Assembly (NCBI GenBank): GCA_009829735.1
Contig: CM020619.1
Span: 12,019,777-12,083,776 of the forward strand
Reading direction: 5' to 3'
DNA length: 64,000 bases
DNA from: Pyropia yezoensis
Lineage: Eukaryota; Rhodophyta; Bangiophyceae; Bangiales; Bangiaceae
Below are positions 21,427-31,604 of the stretch, piece after piece. The notes beneath the pieces are model-generated. The model did no database searches. It saw only the letters and a list, made by a program, of their open reading frames with translations, and was not told where the DNA came from. The position numbers and the translations under genes were made by a program. The first letter of the stretch is position 1. Each line of letters starts with the position of its first letter.

Positions 21427-22134
21427 GGTGGCCGCCGCCTTGGCCGACGCCGCCTCTGCCGCCGTCGCCGCGGCGGCTGTGGTCGTCGCATTGGCGGCGG
21501 CGGCAGCGGCGGCGGCAGTAGCAGTAGCAGCTGCAGCTGCTGCGGCTGCTGCCGCCGCGGCCGCCGCCCGCTCCCCGCCCGCCCCCCCCTTCCCCACCAT
21601 CACCGCGTTGGCAGTGGTGGAGGCGGCGGCGGCGGCGGCGACGACCGCAGCGGCGCCCGGCGTGGCGGTGGGCGGCAGCGTCGCGGCGGCGTTGCGCCAC
21701 GTCTCCCACCCGGAACTGACGCGGGGCACGACGACGACCGGTGGGGGGCGCCCCCGGTTGGCGGCGCTGCCCCCGAGGGTGGCCGCCAGGGACAGCACGT
21801 TGAGGAGCGACGCGACCTGGTTGTTGAGCTGCCCGTACGTGCCGTCGTAGAGGATGTAGGCGGGGGGGGGGTACCCGCCGGGGGGGGGGGGGGGTGCGGA
21901 CGACCCCGACCCCGCGCCGCCACTGGCGGCCGGTGGCGGCCGCGCCCCGCTGCTGCCCGCCTTGGCCGCCGCCGACGCGGTGGGGGGGAAGGCCGTCGCG
22001 GCCGCCGCGGCGGCCACCTCTGCCGCCCGCCGCGGCGCGCCCGTCGGCAGGGGAGTGGCCGTTGGCACCGACCCGCCGTCGTCGCCATCGTCGTCGTCAT
22101 CGCCCGGCAGCGCGGGCGCGTGGTCGGCGGCACC

Positions 22135-22172
<38 letters not shown>

Positions 22173-22491
22173 CGGCAGCGGTGACGACGGGGGCCGCGGC
22201 GGCTCTTGCCGCCGCAGGTGTCACCCCCGCCGCCGCCGCCGCCGCCGCCGCCGCTGCCGCCGCTGCCTTTGTCGGCACGCTGTGGGCGTGGACGACGAGG
22301 GCGGACCCGTTGGCCGCCCCCGCCCGCCGTGCCGCGCCGCCGCCGCCGCCGCCGCCGCCGCCGAGCGCGGCAAACGCGGCGCCGACGGGCGGCGGGGGCG
22401 CCGACACGACCGCCATGGCCACCGCGGCGGCGGCTGTGGCGGCGGCGGCGGCGGCCAGCGCCAGCGCCGCCAGCCGCCGTCGCGAGCGCAT
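19701..22491 (-). CDS. Putative Golgi O-fucosyltransferase-like protein, frame broken at a G/C run
   Basis: Two minus-strand frames make one protein. The first runs from 22491 (MRSRRRLAALALAAAAAA: short basic tail plus membrane anchor, a type II Golgi layout; the frame is open back to 22938) to about 20400. It carries YILYDGTYGQLNNQVASLLN (about residue 212 on) and VVVPRVSSGWETWRN, typical of the N-terminal half of the GDP-fucose O-fucosyltransferase fold. The second frame resumes after the C20 tract at 20367-20386 with TVVLHLRVMPREE and ends with HPLRWLYGMVLTEMW then GGFVGSGKSSLSGNIARWR, the family's C-terminal block where D/E-FVG-S-TS-NI residues bind donor sugar. The frames disagree by one step exactly at the homopolymers, so an assembly length error or an intron there is likely. 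About 190 residues of poly-Ala interrupt the domain (21040-21610). Family assignment from motifs; the acceptor substrate is unknown. Confidence 0.65.
20367..20440 (-). repeat. G/C homopolymer tract at the frame break
   Basis: A 20-base C run (20367-20386 on the plus strand) followed by further C7-C9 blocks. It separates two coding frames of the fucosyltransferase-like gene, so its exact length decides whether the gene is intact. Confidence 0.7.
21070..21580 (-). repeat. GCN trinucleotide tract encoding a poly-Ala insert
   Basis: About 500 bases of GCC/GCG/GCT-type triplets with scattered Thr and Lys codons inside the catalytic domain of the fucosyltransferase-like gene. It also produces long poly-Ala frames on the opposite strand, which are not separate genes. 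Confidence 0.75.
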
Positions 22492-22556
22492 GGCGGGGGG
22501 GCCCTGCCGGCCGGGGGGGGGGGCGCCCGCCGCGTTTGCGCCGGCACCGTCGGCGG

Positions 22557-22590
<34 letters not shown>

Positions 22591-22712
22591 GGCGGCGGTG
22601 GCGGCGGCGGTGGCAGCAGCGGTGGCGGTGGGGGTGCGCGCGCCGGTGGTGGTGGTGGTGGTGGCGGTGGGAGAGGTGGCGGTGGCGCGCCGTGGGGACG
22701 GGGCCGCGGTGT

Positions 22713-22767
<55 letters not shown>

Positions 22768-25110
22768 CCGACGACGGCCCCCACCACCCCCAGCGGGAGG
22801 GGGGAGAGGCGCCGCCGCCGCCCGCCGCCGCGTCCTCCTTTCGAGCCGCAGTGGGGGTGCGGGCGCCCGCCGAGCACGGCGGGTGGATGGTGGTGCCGGC
22901 GGCCGGGCTGCCGCCTCGGTGGAAGTGGCGCCGCCCATTTGGAATGGGAGGAGTGGGCTAGGTGGAGGAGTGGGGGGGGGGCGTGGGGGGGGGGAAGGGG
23001 GCAGGGGGAGGAACCCCTTCGTCGTTGGTTGCCAGTGCGTGTGTCGCGCGGGGGGGGGGGGGGGAGGGGGGTGGCGTGCACGTAGCTGACCATACCTTGT
23101 TGAACGAGCAGGAGCGGGAGGAGGGGGACGGAGGGGGGCGGACGTTGCGGCCGACGCACGACGCCGCCGCCGTGGCGGTGGGGCACCCCCGTGTCAGCGT
23201 TCGCGGGGCGGCAGGGCCAGCCGCCCCCCGACCCGACCCCACCCCCCCCCCCCTTCCGTTTGCCTCTCATCCCCTGTGCCACGCTGACGTCGGGGGGCGG
23301 CCGACATCAGGACGCACCGCCGCCGTTGCCTCCGTGGGGCCCAGCGTGGAGGGGACGAAGGGCGGTGGGTCCCCCCTCGCCGTCCCACTTTCCCGACACA
23401 TTCCGCGCGCCGCCACCCCCCTTGACTTCACCCCCTGCCCCGCCACCATCCACAGGGCACATTCAAATTTGGGGCGGGGGGTGGGGGACGGTGTCACGCC
23501 GGTCCTTTGCCCCCCCGCGTGTGCGTGCGGCGGGGTGGTGGTGGGATGTGGTGAAAGGATGGAGTGGGCAGGTTAGGTCGGGCAGCCCGGGTCGGGGGTG
23601 GTGGGGCAGAGGAGGACCAGGGCGGGCGCCAGGGTGGCCACCGCCACTGGCGCATGGCCACATGGCAGCTGATGTCGAGGGCGGGAGTGCGAGGGGGGTC
23701 AGGGGGACCGGGAAGGGGGGGGGAGGGGGAAGCGGTGGCGCCGACGCGTGCGCCCACCGCCTGGGGGGTGCATTTGTGGGGTGGGGGTGGGGGTGGGGGT
23801 GGGGCGGGAAGGGGGGAGGGGACGGGTAGCCAGCGGGGCGGCAGAGGCGTCCCGTGGCGGGAAACGGCGCGGCCCGACGGGCGGTGCGTCCGGCACCCCC
23901 CTACCACCCACGGAGCAGTGGGCCACAGCGGGGCGCGTGCCAGAGGTGGAATTCCACTGCCCCGCCAACCCCGATTCTTTCGCAGTGACGGCAACGGCAG
24001 CAGCAGCCACGGCGGTGCGCGTCGCTATGCTCGCCCACGTGGCGGTGCGCAGCTGCTGCCGGCGCTGCAGCCGGCGCACCGGCCTGTGCCAGGGGTGCGC
24101 GGGTCTTGCACGTGCCCCATCCGACAGCGAGGAGTGGTCGCTCAGAGAGGAGGCCTTTATTGTTTCTCCACAGAAGGACCCCGGCGGGGGAGGGGCATAA
24201 CAGTCGCGCACCAACCGCAACTCCCTCGGCGAGACCAGTCCCACGGGGATAACGCAGCTCCCTCGCACTGCCACCGCTGGTACAGCGGCCATCACCCACC
24301 GTCCCACCCTCGTCGCCAAGCGAGGGCAAACCAGGCCGCTCCTACCACGCCGCCTGCTCTGCGTCACGTCGTAACAACCACCACCAGGCCACCGCGCAGA
24401 GCAAGGAGTAGCAGTACCACGTCAGTTACCACGTGCACGAGTCCACCGCACGGTGCGTGCGTGGGGGGGTAGGGATCGCCGGCGCGTCAGAGAATGGATT
24501 GAACTTATGGTTGTCTCATCGCCCCCCAGAGGGGGCATCGAATGTCTAACATACTCTTATAGTTCTGGGTATCATCATTGCGGCCGGCATCCCACTCCAG
24601 AGACAAGAAAGAGGGGACAGGGGGGGTGAGGGGACACAGAAGACAAATAGGAGGGGGAAGGGACGTCGAAGAACCGTCGATGCTACGTACCTTGTCATGC
24701 GCAGCGAAACAAGCATAGGGGGGTACCGCGAGGTACACCACGCGAGATGCACCGCAGAGACCAAACGAAGGTATGACAGCTGCTCGAAACTCATGTCTGA
24801 ACGGGACGTCTACAACATGTTGAGTGTAGGCATAGGACGCGCAATGGTAGCGATGAGGCGAGAACCCTGGCGACGACAACGACGACCAAGGGTTTCGATT
24901 TCCAGTCCACAGAATGGATCCGAATGGTGATCCAATGACGAGAACTGTGGCAATGCACAGTCTCCAAATTCAAATTGGGATTTCTATTATACTTGAAAAG
25001 TACGAAGCAGTATTCATGCACACTACGAACAAGTCGCGCTCTTGGTCCGCACGCTTGGTCGCAGGCTCGGGTACTACGCAGACAAACGGGCGTGATTACG
25101 AAGTGATCGA

Positions 25111-25140
25111 GCGTGATCGGGCGTGATCGGGCGTGATCGC
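25111..25140 (+). repeat. Three tandem copies of a 10-bp unit
   Basis: GCGTGATCGG is repeated three times (the last copy ends in C), preceded by a degenerate copy at 25101-25110; GGGCGTGATA recurs at 25161. It lies about 0.45 kb upstream of LSM7. Role unknown. Confidence 0.75.
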
Positions 25141-25215
25141 ACGTCACGCCCCGGTTTTGGGGGCGTGATACCCAAGCCTAGGTATAGGGACTTGGTCGTG
25201 ACTACCCGCAAGTGT

Positions 25216-25260
25216 CTTGGTCGTGACGAGGTCAGCTGCCTGGCCGTCGTCACGACCAAG
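25216..25260. repeat. Perfect 14-bp hairpin
   Basis: CTTGGTCGTGACGA (25216-25229) pairs perfectly with 25247-25260 around a 17-base loop; a third partial copy (CTTGGTCGTGAC) is at 25191-25202. It could be a cis-element or the end of a small transposon. Confidence 0.7.
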
Positions 25261-25575
25261 ACGTTTGCGCAGCAGTCACACAGCCAGGTGTCTTTTTTTT
25301 TGCCCCCCTGCAGCCGTGGTTCCCGTGAGCGGTACCTTTTATCCTCCTCGGGTGTCTTCCTGAGGCGCCGTGCCTTTCCTTTGTTGCAATGGTCAGTGCC
25401 TGCCGCTTGTTTCCCCTGCGCGTGTCCTTCTTATGCCAGTGTGGCTGGCCGCGGGGACGTGGCGGGACGCTGTGGCCCCATTCTGCCGGCCTTGCGGTCG
25501 GCATAGGGCGCTCCGTGGCGCCCTTAGCATTGCCTCCTTTTTCTTGACTGGCGTTCTGACGCGGACACTGCAGTC

Positions 25576-26745
25576 ATGTTTTTGGTTTTTGGCCTGCATC
25601 CCTCCGTGTCATGTCTGCCTGCATTGCCCTTGCTACAGAGCGCTACAAGGGGTGGTCACGCCAGCGGTGGCGGCGGTGGTCACGGCGGCGGCGGCTCCCG
25701 CGCCAACACCTTGGACTTGTCCAAACACGTTGACCATCCGGTTATTGTGAAGCTTTCAGGGGGGCGCCAGGGTAGGTTTTGTTTCGCAGGGTAGTGATGT
25801 TGCTGGTGCAGGTGACAGCATTGTGCATGGGGCGGTGTGGGGAGGAAATTGGGGACGTTGGCAGGCAGCGGTTAGCAGAGTACCCGCTGGTGCTGGTGGA
25901 TGCGTTCGTGCTCTTGATGGCGATGAAGGGACTGGGCCCGTGGTGAGAGAGGCCGTGGCGCGTCCTGGTGGGCTCGCGCTGACTCACGTTTGGGATCGCG
26001 GTGTGGGGGCGCTGCCGCGCCGCTTTTTCTGTCTTTCTCTTTGGCTGAGTGGACCCTTGCAGTACGGGGCATTCTTAAGGGCTGGGACCCTCTGGTGAAC
26101 CTTGTTCTGGATGAGACCATTGAGGAGCTGCGGGGTACGTTTATGCGCCCGGTTGGGCGGGCTGTATATGGGGGTGGGGGAAGGTGGTACTCACGCCTTG
26201 GGCTGCTGGGCTGCTGCAGCGGGCCGTCTCTAGTTTTTGGGCACTTTTCGTGCCACCGAGGCGTCCATGGTGTAGAGGTGCGCGCCTGGCGCCGCGGGTC
26301 TGTGACTGGAACACTGAGCTGGCACCGCGTGCCCTCTGGTGCGCTGGCGGGAGAGGGTGTCCGCCTGCGGGGCGCGGTACGTCGCGGATGCGAGCGGCGC
26401 CCTGGAAGCGGCTGCTGCGGGCGTGGGCGTCTGAGCAGTCGATTCTGACTGGACGCACTTTTTTGCCGTCCTCTGCGGAGCTGTTCACGCTCACTGCCAC
26501 CTTTTCGTTTGTTTTCTCCTGTCTGCGTGCCGATACCCTCTATGCTTTCTTATTGTTTTTTCTTGCCCATTTTGCTCCGGTCCCGCCCGAAATTAGACGA
26601 GACCGACGCGTACAAGCCGTCGGGGATGGAGCGGAAGCTGGGCCTCATCGTCGCCCGCGGCACGTCGGTCATGACCATCTCCCCAGCTGACGGCGTCGGA
26701 GTGCTGCATGAGAACCCGTTTGTGTCGGAAGGCGCAGAGGCATGA
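25576..26745 (+). CDS. LSM7: LSM7, U6 snRNA-associated Sm-like protein
   Basis: Three or four exons. Clear exons end at 25771 (donor GTAGGT), run 26063-26134 (acceptor TTGCAG, donor GTACGT) and 26597-26745 (acceptor ATTAG). Joined in phase they read LDLSKHVDHPVIVKLSGGRQ, then VRGILKGWDPLVNLVLDETI, EELRD, and RKLGLIVARGTSVMTISPAD with the tail ENPFVSEGAEA. This is the whole Sm fold: Sm1 with the D-x-L-N loop (here DPLVNLVLDE) and Sm2 with the IVARGTSV strand, in LSM7 form. LSM7 is one subunit of the LSm1-7 mRNA-decay ring and the LSm2-8 ring on U6 snRNA. The start is uncertain. ATG 25576 gives 138 aa, but the sequence before 25639 resembles a polypyrimidine tract plus CTACAG acceptor. A Met-only first exon at 25389-25391 would give 118 aa with a Gly/His-rich N terminus, closer to the usual 100-110 aa. 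Confidence 0.93.
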
Positions 26746-27382
26746 GAGGAGGGCCGGGGGGGGTTGGGACTACTTGGGGAATGCCGCTCGCAGGCCAATG
26801 GGCCCGACATCCATCAGCGGGGACCAGATAATGCATACACACAGAAAAAGCACAGACACTGTTGGTCATCACTCTATGCAGCGACGGCGAGGGTGGTTGA
26901 GAGGTTCCTTGTACAGAGCTGCGTCAATGAGGCTGCAGGCGCTGAGCGCAGACGACAGCGGATGGAGCTGGTGACTGCGGAAGGAATGGAGAGGAGGGAT
27001 GGTAGTCGGTGGCGGCGAGTGATGATAGGAGGCGAAGCGGTCAAGCGGCCAGCCCGGGATGTTGAATGACTTGAGAGTGGATGGATACACCACGGATGGT
27101 TGTCTTGGTCAAGCATCTGAGCCGGTGGCGTCAATTGAATTGTTTCACTGGTTGCAGTCAGCCTGACAGGAAGCGAGCGTTGCTTCGCTTTTTTGCGGTT
27201 AGCGGTTGTGTGCGGCGGCGCGTTGTGACAGGCGAGCGGCACTGGCACCCCAGTCAACGGGGCAGTTGTTGTTTTAGTCGAAGAACACGACAGAGCACCA
27301 TAGACGGTGGGGATAGACTGCGCCATACGCTCCCCCCCTAAACGCATGGCCACTGCCGCCTGGCCCACTTCCGGCGGTTGCG
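26746..27382. other. Convergent spacer between LSM7 and the TBC gene
   Basis: About 640 bases of moderate GC. No gene recognised; it serves as 3' flank to both neighbours. Confidence 0.45.
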
Positions 27383-29908
27383 TCAGCCCTCGTACCGGCG
27401 ACCCCCCTGTTGTCGCAGCAGTTCGCCCAAGCGACTCGCCTCCTTCTCGGCCGCCCCAATCAGGTAGTCCACTGTCACACGCCCACCCACATCATTGATG
27501 TAGCGGAGAAGGCAGTCAAACCGCCCCGATGGCAGCGCCAACAGCCTCGTCCGGTGGGCACGAAGGAGCCCGACCGCGGCATAAAGGTGCAGGCGCTCCC
27601 CCCCCTCGGGGCGTGACCACGACACCTCCCAGAGGCGGCATGTGTCGGCAAAAGCCAGCTCCCGCTTGAACTGGAGCATCACCCACCGGAAGCACACGTG
27701 CAGCTCCTCGTCTGAGGAATGGAGGTGCGCCGCAAGCGGCGGGTCAGACACGGCCAACAGCCGCCGGAGGAGGAGGAGCTGGGATGCCAACCCCGATTGG
27801 TCAACACGAAAGTTCGCCGACAGCCGCCGCATCAGGTGCGTAAACGCCGCGTACACGACCGCTGCGGTGCGGGTGTTGCCGTCAGCGGTACCGTCTGACG
27901 GGGACGCGGCAACGTCACTGTGCGCGGGGGACAGGGAGGCTGCCGACGACGGCCCACCAGGTGGTGCAATCGACACCAGGATGGGCGCAAGCACGTCGGC
28001 CATGCCCTGGCAGTAGCCGAGCCCCCCATTGTGCGTTGCATATACGTTGAGGACGTCGCCGAGAAGGCCAGACCAGACACCGACCTCTGGGTCGCTCCGC
28101 GCAACGTCCTTGGCAATCAGATGCTCCTGCTCGTGGTAGGCGATGTGCTCGGGCGCCGGCGGGGGGGGAGGGGTTGACCGCCGCTTGGCCGGCGACGCAG
28201 GGCCGTCGCGCTCTCCGCCCGAGCTGCTGCCATCTCCGTCGCCAGCGCCGCCACCCCCACCGCCACCCCCACTCCTGTCCGACACGCCGCTGTCCACCCT
28301 GGCCACCCCGCCCCCCTTGCCATCAACATCGGCCGCGTCCGCGGCGGCCTTGATTCGCTGCCACTCACGCGCCGCAACCATCCAGCGCTCCACCGCCGCC
28401 TCCACCGCCGCCTCCCGCTCAGCGACTGAAGCGTCCCACGGCCACACGCCAAGCAGGCCGGGCCACACGTCGGGGCGGGCGCTCGTCGCGGCGCCAGCAC
28501 CTCCGCCCTCCACGCCACCGCGATAGACAGCGTAGCGGACAGCCGCGGGGTCGTACAGCCGCCGCTCGCGGGCGTCGTGGGCGGCCGCCCACGCGGCGGA
28601 ACTAACGGGCACCCCACGGGGCTCGTCGGCGACCAGCGCAGGCGGCAGGTCAGCCTCGGCAGCGGCGGCGGCAGCGGCAGCTGCGGTGCGTGCTGTCCCG
28701 GTGCCGGCGGCTGGCGCCGCAGCCGCGCCCCCGCGGACGCCCCCCCCGTGCGACGCCTCGCCCGCTTCGGCGGCTGCCATGGCCGCCCGTGCGGCAGCAT
28801 CCGCCTCGGCGGCGGGAAGACCCCCTCCATGCCCCCGCCCGGGACCGGCAACCCCGGCCGCTCCCCCCCCCCGGTTGCCCACGCCGATAGCGCCAAGCGC
28901 CCCCCCCCCCCCAACCCCCCCGGCGCCCCCCCCAGCGGCGGCTGCCGCCGCGGCGATCGCGGCGGCCGGGTCAAACGTGCGGGCCACCTCCTCCCCCAGC
29001 TCCCGTGCGGCGGCGGTGACGCGCGCAAACTGGCCAAGGAGGGAGAAGCCGAGGGTGCTCAGCCGCTCCTCCAGCACCTCGGCCACCGCCCCGCCAGGGG
29101 GCACGCGGCCACCAGCCCAGCCGGCCGGTCGGCCAGCGGCTGGCCCCCGGGGGGACGGCCACGGAAGGGCGCCGCCGCCCCCCGCCGCCGGGGGCGTCCG
29201 CCCGTCGGCCGCCTCAGATGGTGGCGGCGGCAGCAGCAGGGGCGCCCCGTCGGCAGCGTGCGGCGCCACCCCCCCCCCCCTGCCCCCTAGTCGGCTAAGC
29301 GGCAGCGGCAGCACCCCATCATCGGTGAGGAGCGACGCGGGCGCGCGGCGGTGGCGGCGTTTCGCGTCCACCACGTACAGGTCCCCGACGGGGCGGGTGG
29401 GGTGGCCCACCGGCGCCGCCGGTGGGTACTCGTCGGTCAGCGGGGTGAGGTACGCATGATCGCGGAGGGCGTCGACAAAGGCCGCCGCCGCGGCGGGGCC
29501 GCCATAAAAGTAGAGCGCGGGCACCCGCACCGCACCGGCGCGGAGGAAGGTCAGCGACGCTGCCGTGACGCTACCACCACCGCCGCCGACGCCGCCGACG
29601 ACGCCGCCAACGCTGCTGCCCCTGTCGGGGGAGGCGGGGGTGACGCGGAGGGTCAGGAGGTCCGCGAGGGGCACCACCAGTGCCGGCGACCCGTCCCCGC
29701 CGCTGCCGTCGCTGCTGCTGCCGTCGCCGCTGCCACCACCGCCGCCGCCGCCGGCAGCCCCAATGGGCGAAAACGTGAGCGCAACGGTGATGGCGGTCTC
29801 GGGCGGCGCGGCGGGGTCGTCATTCTCCAGCAGCCGCAGCGTGCCGCGGCCGAGCGGTGGCGCTACCACCCCGTGCGCACGGGCCAGCTCCGTCGTCACC
29901 ACCGTCAT
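27383..29908 (-). CDS. TBC-domain Rab GTPase-activating protein, TBC1D15/17 (GYP7) type
   Basis: Single-exon protein of 841 aa from the ATG at 29908 (MTVVTTELARAHGVV); the frame is open further upstream, but the added residues are Pro/Arg low complexity. The TBC domain covers about residues 470-820: RPDVWPGLLGVWPWD, then the arginine finger R604 in IAKDVARSD, the glutamine finger Q634 in GGLGYCQGMADVLAPIL, and FRWVMLQFKRELAFADTCRLWEV. Both catalytic residues are present, so GAP activity is expected. The N-terminal region (TFLRAGAVRVPALYFYGGPA then FVDALRDHAYL) resembles the Rab-binding N domain of TBC1D15/17 and Gyp7, which act on Rab7/Ypt7 at late endosomes, mitochondria or vacuoles. A Ser/Gly/Pro-rich insert splits the TBC domain between the first helix and IAYHEQEHLI, as is common in this subfamily. 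The Rab target is inferred from the subfamily only. Confidence 0.9.
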   Translation of the reverse strand: MTVVTTELARAHGVVAPPLGRGTLRLLENDDPAAPPETAITVALTFSPIGAAGGGGGGGSGDGSSSDGSGGDGSPALVVPLADLLTLRVTPASPDRGSSVGGVVGGVGGGGGSVTAASLTFLRAGAVRVPALYFYGGPAAAAAFVDALRDHAYLTPLTDEYPPAAPVGHPTRPVGDLYVVDAKRRHRRAPASLLTDDGVLPLPLSRLGGRGGGVAPHAADGAPLLLPPPPSEAADGRTPPAAGGGGALPWPSPRGPAAGRPAGWAGGRVPPGGAVAEVLEERLSTLGFSLLGQFARVTAAARELGEEVARTFDPAAAIAAAAAAAGGGAGGVGGGGALGAIGVGNRGGGAAGVAGPGRGHGGGLPAAEADAAARAAMAAAEAGEASHGGGVRGGAAAAPAAGTGTARTAAAAAAAAAEADLPPALVADEPRGVPVSSAAWAAAHDARERRLYDPAAVRYAVYRGGVEGGGAGAATSARPDVWPGLLGVWPWDASVAEREAAVEAAVERWMVAAREWQRIKAAADAADVDGKGGGVARVDSGVSDRSGGGGGGGGAGDGDGSSSGGERDGPASPAKRRSTPPPPPAPEHIAYHEQEHLIAKDVARSDPEVGVWSGLLGDVLNVYATHNGGLGYCQGMADVLAPILVSIAPPGGPSSAASLSPAHSDVAASPSDGTADGNTRTAAVVYAAFTHLMRRLSANFRVDQSGLASQLLLLRRLLAVSDPPLAAHLHSSDEELHVCFRWVMLQFKRELAFADTCRLWEVSWSRPEGGERLHLYAAVGLLRAHRTRLLALPSGRFDCLLRYINDVGGRVTVDYLIGAAEKEASRLGELLRQQGGRRYEG

Positions 29909-31604
29909 GGGGGTCCTATGCGAGGGAAAGGGGAGACGGACGGGAGGGAAGGGCGGGAAGGAGAGAGGGGATGATGGGAGGCGAGGGCGTGGGCCACGAG
30001 GACGGCCGACCGTCAGAGGGGCGTCGCGCGAGCACTGCCAACCCCCGACAACCCACTCGCTCACCCACCCACCCTATGGCAGCAGACTACCCACGCCACC
30101 CCCGCCGAGCGCAGAGCCCGACGAGGCTTCCCCGGCCCAGCAGCCCCCCTACCCAACCACCTACCCCAGTCGACCGCCCACCCGCCCGCCCGGCTACCCA
30201 CCCCCACCCGCCCACTTGCACTGGGTAGCTACGGGCAGGGGCGGTGGCGCCAGGGGCAGGAGACAAGAGGGACGGGACGGGGGGCGCCAACGCCGCCACG
30301 GTGCAGGACAGCGGGGGAGGGCGGGCGTCGCGTCACCCTCCGTCGGGCGCAAGCGGACCCGGGCGCGCGAGTCCACTCTGGCCGCGTGGGTCACTGAATT
30401 CATTGCTGGGCGGCTGAGCGCGTGCCCACGCAACTACAGACACAATGGCAAGTCGCAAGTTGTGGCATCAACAGAGTAGCCCCCTAAATTACCTATTGGC
30501 TTCGTTTGAAAAAACGTTTACTGAGCGGATCAACAGGCCTTTCGCTCAACGGACTCTATTGGATTTGCGGTCTCTGCGCTGGCCCCCCCGTTCTGCCAGC
30601 TTCACCGCCGCCGCGGCCTCCAACACCACCACGCCACACGTCGGCGACCCCCTCTTAAGCGCCCTCCGGCCGTCGGCACTGCGTGCGCCCCGTCCGTGCG
30701 CCACTTTCTCGTTGTGATGATCTTTCTGGGTTTTTACACGTGATGAACGGGAAGCTGGCGCGTCTCTGTGCCTACGATTGAACGCGGCCGCCCTCAGAAA
30801 GTCTTGTTTTTCAAGTATGGGCCGTATCCACCCTTCTGACTCCTCGCCGCCCTCCTCGCTCCTCTCCTCTTTCTCCGCTGGGGGAATGGGGAGGGGGTGG
30901 AGGGGGGTGCCGGGGCTCGGACTGGTCTCACCCGCTCCGTGGCTGGGGTGGGGGGACGGCGCAGCTGTGATGGCTGTGTCCCCCCCGCCCTCGCCTCGGG
31001 GTGTATTGCCCGCTGCTGCTGATGCTGGTGACGGTTGCTGTAGTGGTTGTTGGTCCCACCTTGCCCGTTGCGCTGGGTTCCTAGTACCCCCTCGGGACTG
31101 TTGGTGTATCGGAGCCGCATGGGACTGGGTTGTGTGGTGGTTGTGGGGGGGTGGGAGGGGGGGGGATATGGTGCCCGGGTTGCGGCGTGGTGCGGTCGAC
31201 GGTACGCCGCTTTGGTGTGCGGGTGTGCTCATCGGGGCGGGAAGAATGGCCGTCGGGTTTTGTTTTCACAGTCTTGTCTCTGGTTCGGCACACGCCGCGT
31301 CGTCGTCTCCGCCAGCTCAGCAGCGTTGCGCCCATGCTGCTCAACCTCCGCCGCCATGACGTGGGGTCGTTCGGCGGGTCCACTCGCCGGTCTGTTCGAC
31401 GCTCTCATCTATTCCGCTTGGCCCGCCCTTTCTACGCTCCCGTCCAGTCCCCAGCTGCCCCCGTCGGACAGTACTCGAGCTCCTCGTGCATGCCACTGCC
31501 ACGCGCGCAACCGCCGACCGACCATCTCGTCTCTGCTGTTGTGACCACCAGGCAACCTATTCCGTGCGTGCGTAGCCCCTGCTCCCCCCGCCCCGAACCC
31601 CTCT
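29909..31604. other. Spacer without a supported gene
   Basis: It begins with the 5' flank of the TBC gene. AT-richer near 30430-30560. No domain recognised on either strand; 31150-31600 runs into the 3' flank of the malectin protein. Confidence 0.4.

Larger units (their letters stand above)
22492..25575. other. Upstream GC-rich then AT-richer spacer, no supported gene
   Basis: 22492-23100 is triplet-repeat and G-run DNA, open in the minus frame of the fucosyltransferase-like gene. 23100-24480 has GC-rich frames without recognisable domains; a plus-strand frame around 23940-24200 with paired Cys (SCCRRCSRRTGLCQGC) is unassigned. From 24480 to 25300 the sequence is AT-richer and gene-free, with the short repeats and hairpin listed separately. 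An ATG directly followed by a GTCAGT donor at 25389 may be the first LSM7 exon. Confidence 0.4.

Noticed and set aside
20161-23085. Plus-strand frames of 200-970 codons rich in Arg, Gly or Ala
   Set aside because: They are shadows of the minus-strand fucosyltransferase-like gene and its GCN triplet repeats; no domain in them.
23940-24200. Small Cys-rich plus frame (CCRRCSRRTGLCQGC)
   Set aside because: Cys spacing matches no zinc-binding family I can name, and there is no start or splice support.
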